Origin: Vibrio neonatus
Lineage (GTDB): Bacteria > Pseudomonadota > Gammaproteobacteria > Enterobacterales > Vibrionaceae
Direction of reading: 5' to 3'
DNA length: 64,000 nt
NCBI RefSeq assembly: GCF_024346975.1
Contig: NZ_AP024885.1
Span: forward strand, 806,001 to 870,000
This document shows positions 1 to 8,792 of the stretch, in pieces. The notes under the pieces were generated by a model. That model searched no databases, was not told the origin of the DNA, and saw nothing but the letters and a program-made list of their open reading frames with translations. The position numbers and the translations under genes were made by a program. Each line of letters begins with the position of its first letter. The first letter of the stretch is position 1.

Positions 1-598
1 TGGTGCGCGATAGTGGCAATAAAATATCAAAAAAGAACTTCATTGGGCCTGCGCCATCAATGCGCGCCGCTTCGACCAGTTCTTTAGGCACAGTTAAGAA
101 AAACTGCCTAAACAAGAAAGTCGCGGTCGCACTGGCAATCAAAGGAATAGTCAAACCATAGTATGAGTTCAACATATTAAGGTTAGTGATTACCTCAAAG
201 GTGGGCATGATGCGTACTTCTACTGGCAGCATTAAGGTGAAAAAGATCATCCAAAACGCCAGCATACGGCCACGAAATTCAAAAAATACCACCGCATAAG
301 CAGACAAAATTGAAATGGTCAGCTTACCGATAGTGATGCACATCGCCATGATAAATGAGTTGAGTAGCATCTGCGGGATCGGCAGGGCGCTGTTGTTGTG
401 TACGCCAGTACCCGACAGTAAATCTACAAACACGCTCAAGCCAAGGTCGCCAAACCACAACGGTGTGCCGGTCGCAAATGCCGCATTTGGATGGGTGGTT
501 GCCACTAAAGCAATCCATACTGGTAAGGCGATGGCCAAAATACCGAGGATCAGTACCAAATGACAAACGAGTTTAAATAAAGGGCGTCGTTCTACCAT
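1..598 (-). CDS. ugpE: Glycerol-3-phosphate ABC transporter permease UgpE (partial, 3' end outside window)
   Basis: Read on the minus strand from an ATG at 598-596 that shares one base with the stop of ugpA (TAATG overlap). The visible ~199 residues are hydrophobic inner-membrane segments followed by the start of the binding-protein-dependent transport signature (EAARIDGAG near the window edge), which docks on the ABC ATPase. The family is MalG/UgpE, the second permease of the sn-glycerol-3-phosphate importer. The order ugpB-ugpA-ugpE supports the assignment. The C-terminal third and any ugpC ATPase lie beyond position 1. The open frame runs off the window, so a frameshift further on cannot be excluded. 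Confidence 0.88.
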   Translation of the reverse strand, partial: MVERRPLFKLVCHLVLILGILAIALPVWIALVATTHPNAAFATGTPLWFGDLGLSVFVDLLSGTGVHNNSALPIPQMLLNSFIMAMCITIGKLTISILSAYAVVFFEFRGRMLAFWMIFFTLMLPVEVRIMPTFEVITNLNMLNSYYGLTIPLIASATATFLFRQFFLTVPKELVEAARIDGAGPMKFFFDILLPLSRT

Positions 599-1479
599 TA
601 GTAAGCCACCTTCTTCTCTACATATTTAAATTGAATGACAGTCAGTAGCGCCACTAAGATCATCAACACCACGGACTGAGCGGCCGATGAACCAAGATCA
701 AGACCGATAAAGCCATCGTTATACACTTTGTACACTAGCGTTGAGGTACTGTTGCTTGGACCGCCTTGGGTCATGGCATGGATAACCGCAAAAGTATCAA
801 AGAAGGCGTACACAAAGTTCACTACCAATAGGAAGAAGCTGGTCGGTGAAATCAGTGGGAAACTGATGGTGAGAAAACGCTTAATCGGGCCACTACCGTC
901 GATAGCCGCAGCTTCATGCAGTGACTTAGGAACTGATTGCAACGCCGCTAGGAAAAACAAAAAGTTGTAGCTGATTTGCTTCCAAGTAGAAGTAATTACC
1001 ACCATCCACATGGCGTGAGTGCCATTAAGGGTAGGGTTCCAATTCACGTTAAACAGATTCAGAACTTCACTGACTGCGCCAATAGTAGGATCAAACAGAA
1101 ATAGCCACAAAGAACCGGCAACCACTGGGGCAACCGCGTACGGCCAAATCAAAAAAGTGCGATAAAACGTTGCGCCGCGCATGATTTGCTCGGCAAAAGC
1201 GGCCAGTATCAATGCACTGACAAGGGCGAGTACAGCAACGCTGATGCTGAACTGCATGGTGGTAAGAAAAGAGCTTAAATAGAGCTTATCACTAAATAAA
1301 TTCAAGAAGTTTTCCAATCCCACGAACTCACGACTGATACCAAAGGCATCTTCTAACTGAGTAGATTGGAAAACTGCCTGACCTGCTGGCCAGATAAAAA
1401 ACACCAGAGTGATAACCAATTGCGGCGCAATAAGCGCAACGGGTAACCATTTGTGTTTAAAAACAACTTGTGAAGACAT
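598..1479 (-). CDS. ugpA: Glycerol-3-phosphate ABC transporter permease UgpA
   Basis: Inner-membrane permease of the sn-glycerol-3-phosphate/glycerophosphodiester importer, 293 residues, close to the length I recall for E. coli UgpA. About six hydrophobic segments are visible, and the EAA-type cytoplasmic loop appears as [19 protein letters not shown] near residue 200. I chose the ATG at 1479 ([10 protein letters not shown]): a longer frame starts with TTG, and a GGA lies upstream of this ATG. It follows ugpB after a 56-bp gap containing a stem-loop and overlaps ugpE by one base, so the three are one operon. Confidence 0.92.
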   Translation of the reverse strand: MSSQVVFKHKWLPVALIAPQLVITLVFFIWPAGQAVFQSTQLEDAFGISREFVGLENFLNLFSDKLYLSSFLTTMQFSISVAVLALVSALILAAFAEQIMRGATFYRTFLIWPYAVAPVVAGSLWLFLFDPTIGAVSEVLNLFNVNWNPTLNGTHAMWMVVITSTWKQISYNFLFFLAALQSVPKSLHEAAAIDGSGPIKRFLTISFPLISPTSFFLLVVNFVYAFFDTFAVIHAMTQGGPSNSTSTLVYKVYNDGFIGLDLGSSAAQSVVLMILVALLTVIQFKYVEKKVAY

Positions 1480-1496
1480 ATAAAAATCCAATAAAT

Positions 1497-1527
1497 GCCA
1501 CCTGACCTTTAATTAAGATCAGGTGGC
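1497..1527 (-). other. Stem-loop between ugpB and ugpA
   Basis: Nine-base arms GCCACCTGA and TCAGGTGGC (1497-1505 and 1519-1527) with a 13-base AT-rich loop lie between the ugpB stop and the ugpA start. There is no strong T-tract. In ABC operons such a hairpin after the binding-protein gene typically stabilises its mRNA or partly attenuates the permease genes. That role is inferred. Confidence 0.6.
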
Positions 1528-1535
1528 GAGATAGG

Positions 1536-2843
1536 TTACTTTTGCGTACGTTCGAAGCGACGTAGTTGTTGGTCACCACGTTGAACCGCCGTGTTTAGTG
1601 CTGTAGTCGCTGATTTACGACCTGCCCAAACTGCTTCTAGTTCTTCGTTGATGATGTCACGAGTTTGTAGGAAGTTACCAAAGCGGATGCCTTTAGAGTT
1701 TTCCGTTGGCGCAGTTTCTGTCATTTGGATAACAGCGGTATCTGTACCAGGGTGAGACTTGTAGAAGCCTTCTTTCTTAGTCAACTCGTAAGCGTCTTGA
1801 GTGATTGGCAAGTAGCCAGTGCCTTTGTGCCACTCTGACTGTACTTCAGGGCTAGATAGGTAAGTAAAGAACTTAGCTACGCCTTTGTATTCTTCGCTTG
1901 AGTGACCACGAAGAACCCAAAGAGATGCGCCACCGATGATGGTATTTTGTGGTGTTTTTACTAGAGTGTCGTCGTAAGGAAGTTGTGCAACACCTACGTT
2001 AATACCTTGCATGTTTTCTTGAATGCCCGCTAGACCAGCAGAAGAGCCCATGGTCATCGCACATTCGCCAGTGTAGAACAATGGCATACCGTCAGATTGG
2101 CGACCGCCGTACTTAAATACGCCTTCTTTAGACCATTTCGCCATTTGATCGATGTGTTTAACAAATGGTTCAGAGTTAAAGGTGTACTCAGTGTCAAAGC
2201 CATCAAATCCATTTTGCTTAGTAGCAACAGGAACGTTGTTACGTGCACCAAAGTTTTCGATTTGAACCCATGATTGCCACGTTGTGGTGAAACCACATTT
2301 AGCGCCAGACTTCATCAGTTTAAGAGACGTTTCTTCCATCTCTTTCCATGTTTTCGGCGCTTCTTTGATGCCCGCTTTCGCAAACATGTCTTGGTTGTAG
2401 TACATCACAGGAGTTGAGCTGTTGAACGGCATTGATAACATTTTGCCGTCTTTAGTGGTGTAGTAACCTGTTACTGCTGGTAGGTAGTCACTAGAGTCGA
2501 ACTGCTCTTTAGTGTCTTGCATCAATTGGTAAACAGGGTAAATTGCCTGCTCTGCACCCATCATTGTCGCAGTGCCCACTTCGAATACCTGAACGATAGC
2601 TGGCTGCTCTTTAGCACGGAACGCAGCAATTGCGCTGGTCATCGTTTCTGCGTAGCTACCTTTAAATACAGGTTTGATTTCATACTCAGACTGGCTGGCA
2701 TTAAAGTCAGTAGCAATTGCGTTAACTTTCTCACCAAGAGCACCACCCATCGCGTGCCACCATTCAACTTCCGTCTTTGCGTGAGCTTGGGCACTAAGAA
2801 GCGCTGTTGCTAGTACTGCGCCAGTAAAGCGTGTAATCGACAT
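1536..2843 (-). CDS. ugpB: Periplasmic glycerol-3-phosphate-binding protein UgpB
   Basis: Solute-binding protein of the Ugp importer, 435 residues with a Sec signal peptide (about residues 1-22, ending AQAHA). It matches my memory of E. coli UgpB throughout: the WWHAMGGALGEKV start of the mature protein, VFEVGTATMM, the MPFNSSTPVMYYNQD segment, IIGGASLWV, and a C terminus QLLRRFERTQK. First gene of the ugpB-A-E operon, transcribed away from the ugpQ-like gene at 3079. The 235-bp divergent spacer holds TGAAC/GTTCA repeats that could be sites for the GlpR-like regulator. Confidence 0.95.
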   Translation of the reverse strand: MSITRFTGAVLATALLSAQAHAKTEVEWWHAMGGALGEKVNAIATDFNASQSEYEIKPVFKGSYAETMTSAIAAFRAKEQPAIVQVFEVGTATMMGAEQAIYPVYQLMQDTKEQFDSSDYLPAVTGYYTTKDGKMLSMPFNSSTPVMYYNQDMFAKAGIKEAPKTWKEMEETSLKLMKSGAKCGFTTTWQSWVQIENFGARNNVPVATKQNGFDGFDTEYTFNSEPFVKHIDQMAKWSKEGVFKYGGRQSDGMPLFYTGECAMTMGSSAGLAGIQENMQGINVGVAQLPYDDTLVKTPQNTIIGGASLWVLRGHSSEEYKGVAKFFTYLSSPEVQSEWHKGTGYLPITQDAYELTKKEGFYKSHPGTDTAVIQMTETAPTENSKGIRFGNFLQTRDIINEELEAVWAGRKSATTALNTAVQRGDQQLRRFERTQK

Positions 2844-2877
2844 ATTCGTTCCTTTAAATTTAAGTTTGGGTAATAGA

Positions 2878-2996
2878 AAAATGAACTCGATGGTCCATGT
2901 TCATTTGTATTCATATTTCTTTGTTTGCGTTCAAGTGAAAGTTAAATGAGAAAGATGACGTTTGGATTACAGATAAATGAACTTAATTGAACATTT
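2878..2996. promoter_or_regulatory. Divergent ugpB/ugpQ control region with possible DeoR-family operators
   Basis: Two short repeat clusters are seen. An inverted pair AAAATGAAC ... GTTCATTTG spans 2878-2907, and a tandem TGAAC pair within AAATGAACTTAATTGAAC lies near 2975-2992. DeoR/GlpR-type repressors use this kind of TGAAC/GTTCA half-site, and such a regulator is encoded at 3827. Binding is inferred from pattern and proximity only. Confidence 0.35.
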
Positions 2997-3078
2997 GATT
3001 TGTATAAGTGGTGACATTTTTTTGTCATATTTGCCTGACATTCTTTAGGCAATTCAGGTGGATATGGAATGAGAGTGA

Positions 3079-3834
3079 ATGTCTAGTATTTTGAAGACAG
3101 AGGGTATTTTAAACACTATGGCGCATCGTGGCATTTCAAGCCAAGCACCAGAGAATACGTTAGCAGCGTTTATACTTGCGGTAGATGCAGGCTGTCAGTG
3201 GATAGAAATCGATGTGCAGTTGTCCAGTGATGGCATACCTATGGTCATCCATGATGATACGGTTAACCGATGCACTAATGGTTGTGGCAAAGTGGCTGAA
3301 ATGACCTTATCGCAATTGAAAAAATTGGATGCGGGTCTGTGGTTTAATGATAAATATAGGGATGAGCCTATTCCGACTTTGTTGGAAACATTAGACTTTG
3401 TGCAGCGCACTCAAACAAAGCTCAACATTGAACTTAAAGTATATCCGCAAGACGATATTGCACTGTTGTGCGCTAAAGTGGCGCAAGTCATTATTGCCTC
3501 AGGTATTGCTGCAGATCAGATCTTATTTTCCAGTTTTTCTACTCAAGCATTAGTTGAGATGCAGGATCTATTGCCACAGGTACGCCGAGGGCAACTATGG
3601 CAGAAAATCCCTCTCAATGCGTTTGATATTCTACGTGATATCAACGCCTACAGCGTACATTGTGACTATCGCTTTTTAACCTCAGCCACGGCGCAACAGA
3701 TCAAGCAGTTTGATTATCAGTTGTATTGTTACACGCCTAATTTCCCTGAGCTGGTGGAAGATTATTGGCATTGGGGCGTGGATATGATGATCACTGATAT
3801 TCCGCAAGCGTACGTCGCCTTAGAAAATGTTTGA
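3079..3834 (+). CDS. ugpQ: Glycerophosphodiester phosphodiesterase (UgpQ-like)
   Basis: Hydrolyses glycerophosphodiesters to glycerol-3-phosphate plus an alcohol; no signal peptide, so cytoplasmic. 251 residues with the GDPD motifs in order: AHRGISSQAPENTLAAF (residues ~13-30), EIDVQLSSDGIPMVIHDD (~43-60, catalytic His and metal-binding Glu/Asp), and NIELKV (~116). The C terminus ends with the TIM-barrel strand GVDMMITDIP. A downstream ATG (3118) would also keep the whole domain. Its position opposite ugpB fits processing of imported diesters. The next gene overlaps its stop by eight bases. Confidence 0.9.
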   Translation: MSSILKTEGILNTMAHRGISSQAPENTLAAFILAVDAGCQWIEIDVQLSSDGIPMVIHDDTVNRCTNGCGKVAEMTLSQLKKLDAGLWFNDKYRDEPIPTLLETLDFVQRTQTKLNIELKVYPQDDIALLCAKVAQVIIASGIAADQILFSSFSTQALVEMQDLLPQVRRGQLWQKIPLNAFDILRDINAYSVHCDYRFLTSATAQQIKQFDYQLYCYTPNFPELVEDYWHWGVDMMITDIPQAYVALENV

Positions 3835-4621
3835 GCGTAATGCCATGCACAATATAAGTCTTCGTCAGCAACAAGTCATCGATCTGATCTCAGCCCAAGA
3901 ATATTGCAGCATTGATGAACTTTCGGAACATTTTGGCGTAACCACTCAAACAATACGCCGTGATATTAATAAGCTGTGTAGCCTACGCTTAGCACAGCGT
4001 CATCACGGTGGTGTGAGCTTGCCAAGCACCTTGGTTAATCGCAGCTTTCTATCACGAAGCACGACCAATCAAGATGAAAAACGAGCGGTAGCCGCCGAGG
4101 TGGTCAAACAGATCCCTGACGGATGTACTTTGTTTTTAGGCATTGGCACCACGATTGCTTTAATTGCAGAGCAATTGGTCAACCATAATCAATTGCGAGT
4201 CGTCACCAATAACTTTCAAGCGGCGCATATTTTGTCACAGTATGATCATATCGAAATATGGTTAGCGGGGGGTAAATTGCGTACTCGCGATGGCGATATT
4301 ATTGGTGATGGAGTGGGACAGTTTTTTGATAAATTCAGCGCCGATATTGGCATTATTAGCTGTGCGGCCATTAGTGAAATTCAGCAATTAGATGGTCCTC
4401 AAGACTTGTGTGCATCTAGCAATGATGAAGCAGTATTCAACGAGTACGCAATGGAACATGAGCTGGGTGAAGCGCAGACCAGTCAAGCTATTCTCATCGG
4501 TTCTAAACAGAAATGGCTAGTGGCAAATTCCAGTAAATGGCATAGAAAAGCCAATGCAAAAGTGGCGAACTTAACTCAATTTGATCGAGTCTTCGGGGGA
4601 AAAACACTTAGCTCGAATTGA
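3827..4621 (+). CDS. DeoR-family transcriptional regulator, GlpR-like
   Basis: 264-residue DeoR-type repressor. The N-terminal winged helix-turn-helix is visible (IDELSEHFGVTTQTIRRDINKL, ~residues 25-46, then the RHHGGV turn). A DeoR C-terminal sugar-phosphate-sensing domain follows (LGIGTTIALIAEQL, VVTNNFQAA, LAGGKLRTRDGDIIG). The layout is like E. coli GlpR, which responds to glycerol-3-phosphate. Translational overlap with the phosphodiesterase suggests one transcript and control of the divergent ugp genes. An internal ATG at 3845 may be the true start; neither start has a convincing ribosome-binding site. The ligand is inferred. Confidence 0.85.
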   Translation: MFERNAMHNISLRQQQVIDLISAQEYCSIDELSEHFGVTTQTIRRDINKLCSLRLAQRHHGGVSLPSTLVNRSFLSRSTTNQDEKRAVAAEVVKQIPDGCTLFLGIGTTIALIAEQLVNHNQLRVVTNNFQAAHILSQYDHIEIWLAGGKLRTRDGDIIGDGVGQFFDKFSADIGIISCAAISEIQQLDGPQDLCASSNDEAVFNEYAMEHELGEAQTSQAILIGSKQKWLVANSSKWHRKANAKVANLTQFDRVFGGKTLSSN

Positions 4622-4674
4622 GTCATCGAAATCGATAATCTCTATTGAGATCTCATCTATATCGTTTCATTTTT

Positions 4675-4710
4675 ACCAGCATTTTTGGCACTAAAAATGC
4701 TGGTTTTTTT
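4675..4710 (+). terminator. Intrinsic terminator after the GlpR-like gene
   Basis: Perfect 12-bp stem (4675-4686 with 4693-4704, ACCAGCATTTTT/AAAAATGCTGGT), six-base loop, then a run of seven T. Confidence 0.9.
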
Positions 4711-4886
4711 ATTTAAAATCTTCCTTACTTTGTCTCATATTTACCTTTGTTAGTCCCTCTGTTGTACCTGTCACAAGCGCTTAAATAAGCATAATTAAAA
4801 GTCCACTTATATCTTGTGGTTATTACCAAGCGTGAAAATTATGTAAAAAAATGTTTGTAACAAAAGGTGAAAATCACGTACATTGT

Positions 4887-4905
4887 GTGAATGAAAACGA
4901 TTATC
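4887..4905 (+). promoter_or_regulatory. Fur-box-like site upstream of the imelysin operon
   Basis: A 19-bp stretch starting GTGAATGAAAACG and ending ATTATC matches 14 of 19 positions of the classical Fur consensus by my count. It lies 43 bp upstream of the first imelysin start codon, where a Fur repressor would block transcription under iron sufficiency. The rest of the 326-bp gap (4622-4947) holds the terminator above and otherwise nothing I recognise. Confidence 0.6.
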
Positions 4906-4947
4906 AAACGCAACCGCATTAACATCAGGTAAGGGATTTACAACATT

Positions 4948-6204
4948 ATGCAACAGAAACCTATTTTTTCAGCTGTGGCCGCAGTGGCTTTATTGAGCAG
5001 TCCATTGTCAGCAAAAGAAGTGACAGAACAACAAGTTGTTACTCATTATGCGGATGTAGCGCACTCGGTTTATTTTGATTCATTGGCAACGGCAAAAATT
5101 CTAAATAATAGCATTGAGCAATTTATTGCTAAGCCGTCAGAGGCCAGTTTTAAGCAAGTAAAACAAGCCTGGCTAAATGCGCGAGTGCCATACCAACAAT
5201 CAGAAGTATTCCGTTTTGGTAATCCGGTAGTGGATGACTGGGAAGGGCAACTTAATGCATGGCCGCTAGATGAAGGCTTAATTGACTACGTTGCTGCAGG
5301 TTACCAATTTGAAATGGGTAACGATGGCGCAACGGCAAATATTGTCGCGAACAGCGAGCTGATTATCGGCAATACAAAGGTGGATACGGCAACCATCACT
5401 CCACAATTAATCGCCAGTCTTAATGAGCTTGGTGGTTCAGAGGCTAACGTGGCTTCGGGTTATCACGCCATTGAGTTCTTGTTGTGGGGCCAAGATTTAA
5501 ACGGCACCAATAGCGGTGCAGGTGAACGCAGTTATACCGATTATGTGGTGGGTGAGGGCTGTACAAATAATAACTGTGACCGTCGCGGGCAGTACTTGCA
5601 GGCAACGGCGCAACTATTGGTTGAAGATTTACAGTGGATGGAAAAGCAGTGGTCTGCGGATAGCAAAGACAATTATCGCCAAACCTTGCTTAGTGAGCCA
5701 TCTGCAAACGGTTTACGCCGAATGCTGTTTGGCATGGGGTCGCTTTCTTTAGGTGAGTTAGCGGGAGAAAGAATGAAAGTGGCATTAGAAGCGGGTTCAA
5801 CAGAAGATGAGCACGACTGTTTTTCTGATAACACGCACAACTCTCATTACTACAACGAGCAAGGGATCTACAACGTGTATACGGGCACTTACACTCGTAC
5901 CGACGGTAAAAAAATTGCAGGACCAAGTATTGCCGATTTGGTGAAACAAAAAGATGCCAAAGCAGCACAACAGATCCAGCAACAGTTTGATATCTCCATT
6001 GCCCAAGTCGGTAAGCTGGTGGATTCTGCAGAAAATAAAGGTCAGCACTTTGATCAACTGATTGCTTCTAACAACAAAGCGGGTCAACAGCTGGTGCAAG
6101 ACACGATTCAATCTCTGGTTGAGCAAACCAAAGCCATTGAAAAAAGCGCCACTATCATTGGCATTACAAGTTTGAATCCAGATACAGCTGATCATCAGTT
6201 TTAA
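4948..6204 (+). CDS. Imelysin-family periplasmic protein (IrpA/ICMP-like, peptidase M75)
   Basis: 418-residue secreted protein with a Sec signal peptide (residues 1-22, ending LSA). The imelysin signature is seen as GYHAIEFLLWGQDL (~residues 172-185), containing the GxHxxE motif, followed by RSYTDY. The C-terminal half has a duplicated imelysin-like helical repeat. Members are iron-regulated cell-envelope proteins linked to iron acquisition; the exact chemistry is unsettled. First gene of a four-gene set behind a Fur-like site. A hairpin 14 bp after the stop would make it more abundant than downstream genes. Confidence 0.88.
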   Translation: MQQKPIFSAVAAVALLSSPLSAKEVTEQQVVTHYADVAHSVYFDSLATAKILNNSIEQFIAKPSEASFKQVKQAWLNARVPYQQSEVFRFGNPVVDDWEGQLNAWPLDEGLIDYVAAGYQFEMGNDGATANIVANSELIIGNTKVDTATITPQLIASLNELGGSEANVASGYHAIEFLLWGQDLNGTNSGAGERSYTDYVVGEGCTNNNCDRRGQYLQATAQLLVEDLQWMEKQWSADSKDNYRQTLLSEPSANGLRRMLFGMGSLSLGELAGERMKVALEAGSTEDEHDCFSDNTHNSHYYNEQGIYNVYTGTYTRTDGKKIAGPSIADLVKQKDAKAAQQIQQQFDISIAQVGKLVDSAENKGQHFDQLIASNNKAGQQLVQDTIQSLVEQTKAIEKSATIIGITSLNPDTADHQF

Positions 6205-6217
6205 GTAAAAGGAAAAT

Positions 6218-6245
6218 AAAAGGAGGCGAATGCTCGCCTCCTTTT
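6218..6245 (+). terminator. Terminator or attenuator between imelysin and the di-heme gene
   Basis: Perfect 12-bp stem (6218-6229 with 6234-6245), four-base loop, the 3' arm ending in TTTT. It lies inside the presumed operon, so partial read-through is expected. If termination is complete, the downstream genes need their own promoter. Confidence 0.75.
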
Positions 6246-6290
6246 GCCGTTTTTCACGTTTGTGTTTGTAAAAATCGATAATGGAATATC

Positions 6291-7709
6291 ATGTTTAAAA
6301 GCTTTCGTCGTATTTTGGTTGTTATTAGTTGTTTCGCTAGCTTATTTATCTTTACCTTTGACGCTGCGGCCTATGATGTGCGATCTGGTGGCGCTACTAC
6401 TGTCAAAAAAGAAGGAGCGAATGCTTTTTCTTTACCTGCCGCTAATTTACCTATCTCTAAGCGTCTTGATTTTAGTGTCGGGAACAGTTTTTTTCGTAAC
6501 CCTTGGATTCCGGCTCCAGCTACAACCGAAGCCCGTGATGGTTTAGGGCCGCTTTTTAATACGAACGGCTGTCAAAATTGTCATGTCAAAGATGGTCGCG
6601 GACATCCGCCAGAAGAAAACGATTTGCATGCGGTTTCTATGCTCATCAGGCTGAGTATTCCTGCGGTAACGGATAAGCAAAAACAGCTGTTGCTGACTCA
6701 GGGTTCAATTCCAGAGCCAATTTATGGCGGACAACTGCAAGACTTTGCAGTAACCGGTCACCCTGCTGAAGGCAAAATCAACATACATTATCAAACCCAA
6801 GCGGTGAGCTTTGCTGATGGCACAGTGGTGAATTTGCGTAAGCCAACAGTCTCGATTTCAAACCTAAATTATGGCCCTATGGCAAAGGACACCATGTTGT
6901 CTGCGCGCGTTACCCCGCCAATGATAGGGTTAGGCTTGCTCGAAGCGATTCCTGAATCGACTATTCTGGCGTGGCAAGATATTAATGATGAGGATGGCGA
7001 TGGTATTTCAGGTAAAGCCAATCAGGTATGGAGTGTAGAACAGCAAAAAACCGTATTAGGTCGCTTTGGTTGGAAGGCGGGACAGCCCAGTTTAATGCAG
7101 CAAAATGCGGCCGCTTTTAATGGCGATCTGGGCATTACCAGCCGACTTTTCCCCAGCGAAAATTGCACTGCAAAGCAATCTATTTGTGATGAACTGCCTA
7201 ATGGCAATGGTAATAGCGGTGAGTTTGAAGTCAGCGATAAAATTCTCGATTTTGTGGAGTTCTATTCTCAGCATCTTGCCGTGCCATCGCGTCGAAATTT
7301 AGATAGCTTGCAAGTTCAGCAAGGTGAGGCGTTGTTTGCTAAAGCAGGCTGTGACTCTTGCCATAAACCGAGCGTGATTACCGCTGATGTGCCAGAGTTT
7401 CCTGCATTATCAAAGCAGCGTATTAGCCCCTATACCGATTTATTGTTGCACGACATGGGCGAAGGGTTAGCCGATAACCGAGGTGAATTTACAGCCAATG
7501 GTCAAGAGTGGCGCACGCCACCTTTGTGGGGGATTGGTTATACCCAAGAGGTTAATGGACACACTTACTTCTTACATGATGGCCGAGCACGAAATCTGTT
7601 AGAGGCGGTGCTGTGGCATGGCGGCGAAGCAAAGTCTGCTCAGCAATATGTGTTGAATTTAGATAAGCCACAAAGAGAAGCGTTATTAGCGTTTTTAAAC
7701 TCGTTGTAA
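6291..7709 (+). CDS. Di-heme c-type oxidoreductase (DHOR/DUF1111 family)
   Basis: 472 residues with a Sec signal peptide (about 1-27, ending DAAA). It has two covalent heme-binding motifs, CQNCH at ~residues 94-98 and CDSCH near residue 354, and the family features DARDGLGPLFN-like N terminus (here EARDGLGPLFN), GWKAGQPSL, and the C-terminal WRTPPLWGIGYTQ and FLHDGRARNLLEAVLWHGGEA. Family members are often called thiol oxidoreductases or putative peroxidases and recur beside imelysins. A periplasmic electron-transfer role in iron redox chemistry is inferred from the neighbours. Confidence 0.88.
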   Translation: MFKSFRRILVVISCFASLFIFTFDAAAYDVRSGGATTVKKEGANAFSLPAANLPISKRLDFSVGNSFFRNPWIPAPATTEARDGLGPLFNTNGCQNCHVKDGRGHPPEENDLHAVSMLIRLSIPAVTDKQKQLLLTQGSIPEPIYGGQLQDFAVTGHPAEGKINIHYQTQAVSFADGTVVNLRKPTVSISNLNYGPMAKDTMLSARVTPPMIGLGLLEAIPESTILAWQDINDEDGDGISGKANQVWSVEQQKTVLGRFGWKAGQPSLMQQNAAAFNGDLGITSRLFPSENCTAKQSICDELPNGNGNSGEFEVSDKILDFVEFYSQHLAVPSRRNLDSLQVQQGEALFAKAGCDSCHKPSVITADVPEFPALSKQRISPYTDLLLHDMGEGLADNRGEFTANGQEWRTPPLWGIGYTQEVNGHTYFLHDGRARNLLEAVLWHGGEAKSAQQYVLNLDKPQREALLAFLNSL

Positions 7710-7742
7710 CGGATAAGTGGTAATGCAGTAAGGAACACTTCA

Positions 7743-8792
7743 ATGACATTATTTTCGTACAAACACCTGCTTTATATGACGCCACTGCTGTGGGGGTGTC
7801 AAATGATGCCCAACTCAGTACAAAGCCCAGTAGAAAAATTGGCAGATACGAACTGGGATTCAAAAAATGCCGTGTATGAGATAGAAAAAGCATCAGCCGC
7901 TAGGTTTTATCGCAATACGCAGAGCTTATCGCATGCTCTAACGAACTATTGTGCATCAGAGCAAGATTCAAAGGCTGAAGTGAAGCAGGCTTGGTCGACA
8001 GTTATGCATTCTTGGATGGCACTGCAAGGGCAAGAGCGCGGTCCGCAACAAGCGTTGGATTTAAATTGGAATATCCAGTTTTGGCCGGATAAGAAAAACA
8101 CCCTTGGCCGAAAAATGTCTGAACTGCTCGGCGATTCACAAGTGTGGGATAGCCAAGGGATTGCAGAACAAAGCGTGACAGTGCAAGGGGTAGGCGCTAT
8201 TGAGTGGCTACTCTATGATGAGGCTTCTGATCTGGCGACAAACTCGACTACGTGTCAAACCGCCATCGCCATTGGGCAAACTTTGCAAAGTCATGCGCTG
8301 GCGATAAATGAGGGTTGGCAAAGCAATCCTTGGCTTGAGCTAAGCGCGCAGCAATGGCGCTCTGAATACGTATCACTATTGTCCAATCAACTTGATTATT
8401 CGATGAAAAAGCTGAGCCGACCTTTGGCTAAAATTGGTCAGCCTAAGCCCTATTTCGCGGAATCTTGGCGGGCAAAACGGTCGATGACTCAGCTTAAATA
8501 CAATGTTCAAGCACTGCAAAAGCTGTATTTTGCCGATGGACGAGGCTTAGATAAGTTACTTCGCGACAACGGCAGTACGCAGGTTGCTGACAGTATTGGT
8601 CAGCAGTTTGCTAATGTGCTTGCGAGTTGGCCGCAACAGCAAAGTGTGTTTGATTTATTGCAAACTAAACAGGGTTATCGGGTGGTGCTCAATCAGTACC
8701 ATAAATTGGAGCACCTAAAATATCTATTGGATGAAAACGCTGCGGTAGAGCTTGGCATTGTTATAGGATTTAACGCAACCGATGGCGATTAA
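7743..8792 (+). CDS. Second imelysin-family protein, probable lipoprotein
   Basis: 349 residues preceded by AAGGA. The N terminus carries a lipobox-like LLWGC (Cys ~residue 19), suggesting an outer- or inner-membrane lipoprotein. The imelysin domain is recognisable, but the diagnostic GxHxxE position reads GVGAIEWLL, so the conserved His is a Gly while the Glu remains. It may have a structural or binding role different from the first imelysin. The C-terminal part (KLEHLKYLLDENAAVELGIVIGFNATDGD) is typical. It overlaps the DUF1513 gene by 11 bases, implying coupled translation. Confidence 0.82.
   Translation: MTLFSYKHLLYMTPLLWGCQMMPNSVQSPVEKLADTNWDSKNAVYEIEKASAARFYRNTQSLSHALTNYCASEQDSKAEVKQAWSTVMHSWMALQGQERGPQQALDLNWNIQFWPDKKNTLGRKMSELLGDSQVWDSQGIAEQSVTVQGVGAIEWLLYDEASDLATNSTTCQTAIAIGQTLQSHALAINEGWQSNPWLELSAQQWRSEYVSLLSNQLDYSMKKLSRPLAKIGQPKPYFAESWRAKRSMTQLKYNVQALQKLYFADGRGLDKLLRDNGSTQVADSIGQQFANVLASWPQQQSVFDLLQTKQGYRVVLNQYHKLEHLKYLLDENAAVELGIVIGFNATDGD

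Noticed and set aside
3019..3041. Possible Pho box (TTGTCAT ... CTGACAT) upstream of the ugpQ-like gene
   Set aside because: The two heptamer-like halves are six bases apart instead of the expected four and one is poor, so I do not call a PhoB site although ugp genes are often phosphate-regulated.
5797..6195. Long antisense frame opposite the imelysin gene
   Set aside because: It is a codon-bias shadow of the plus-strand gene, with no ribosome-binding site or recognisable domain.
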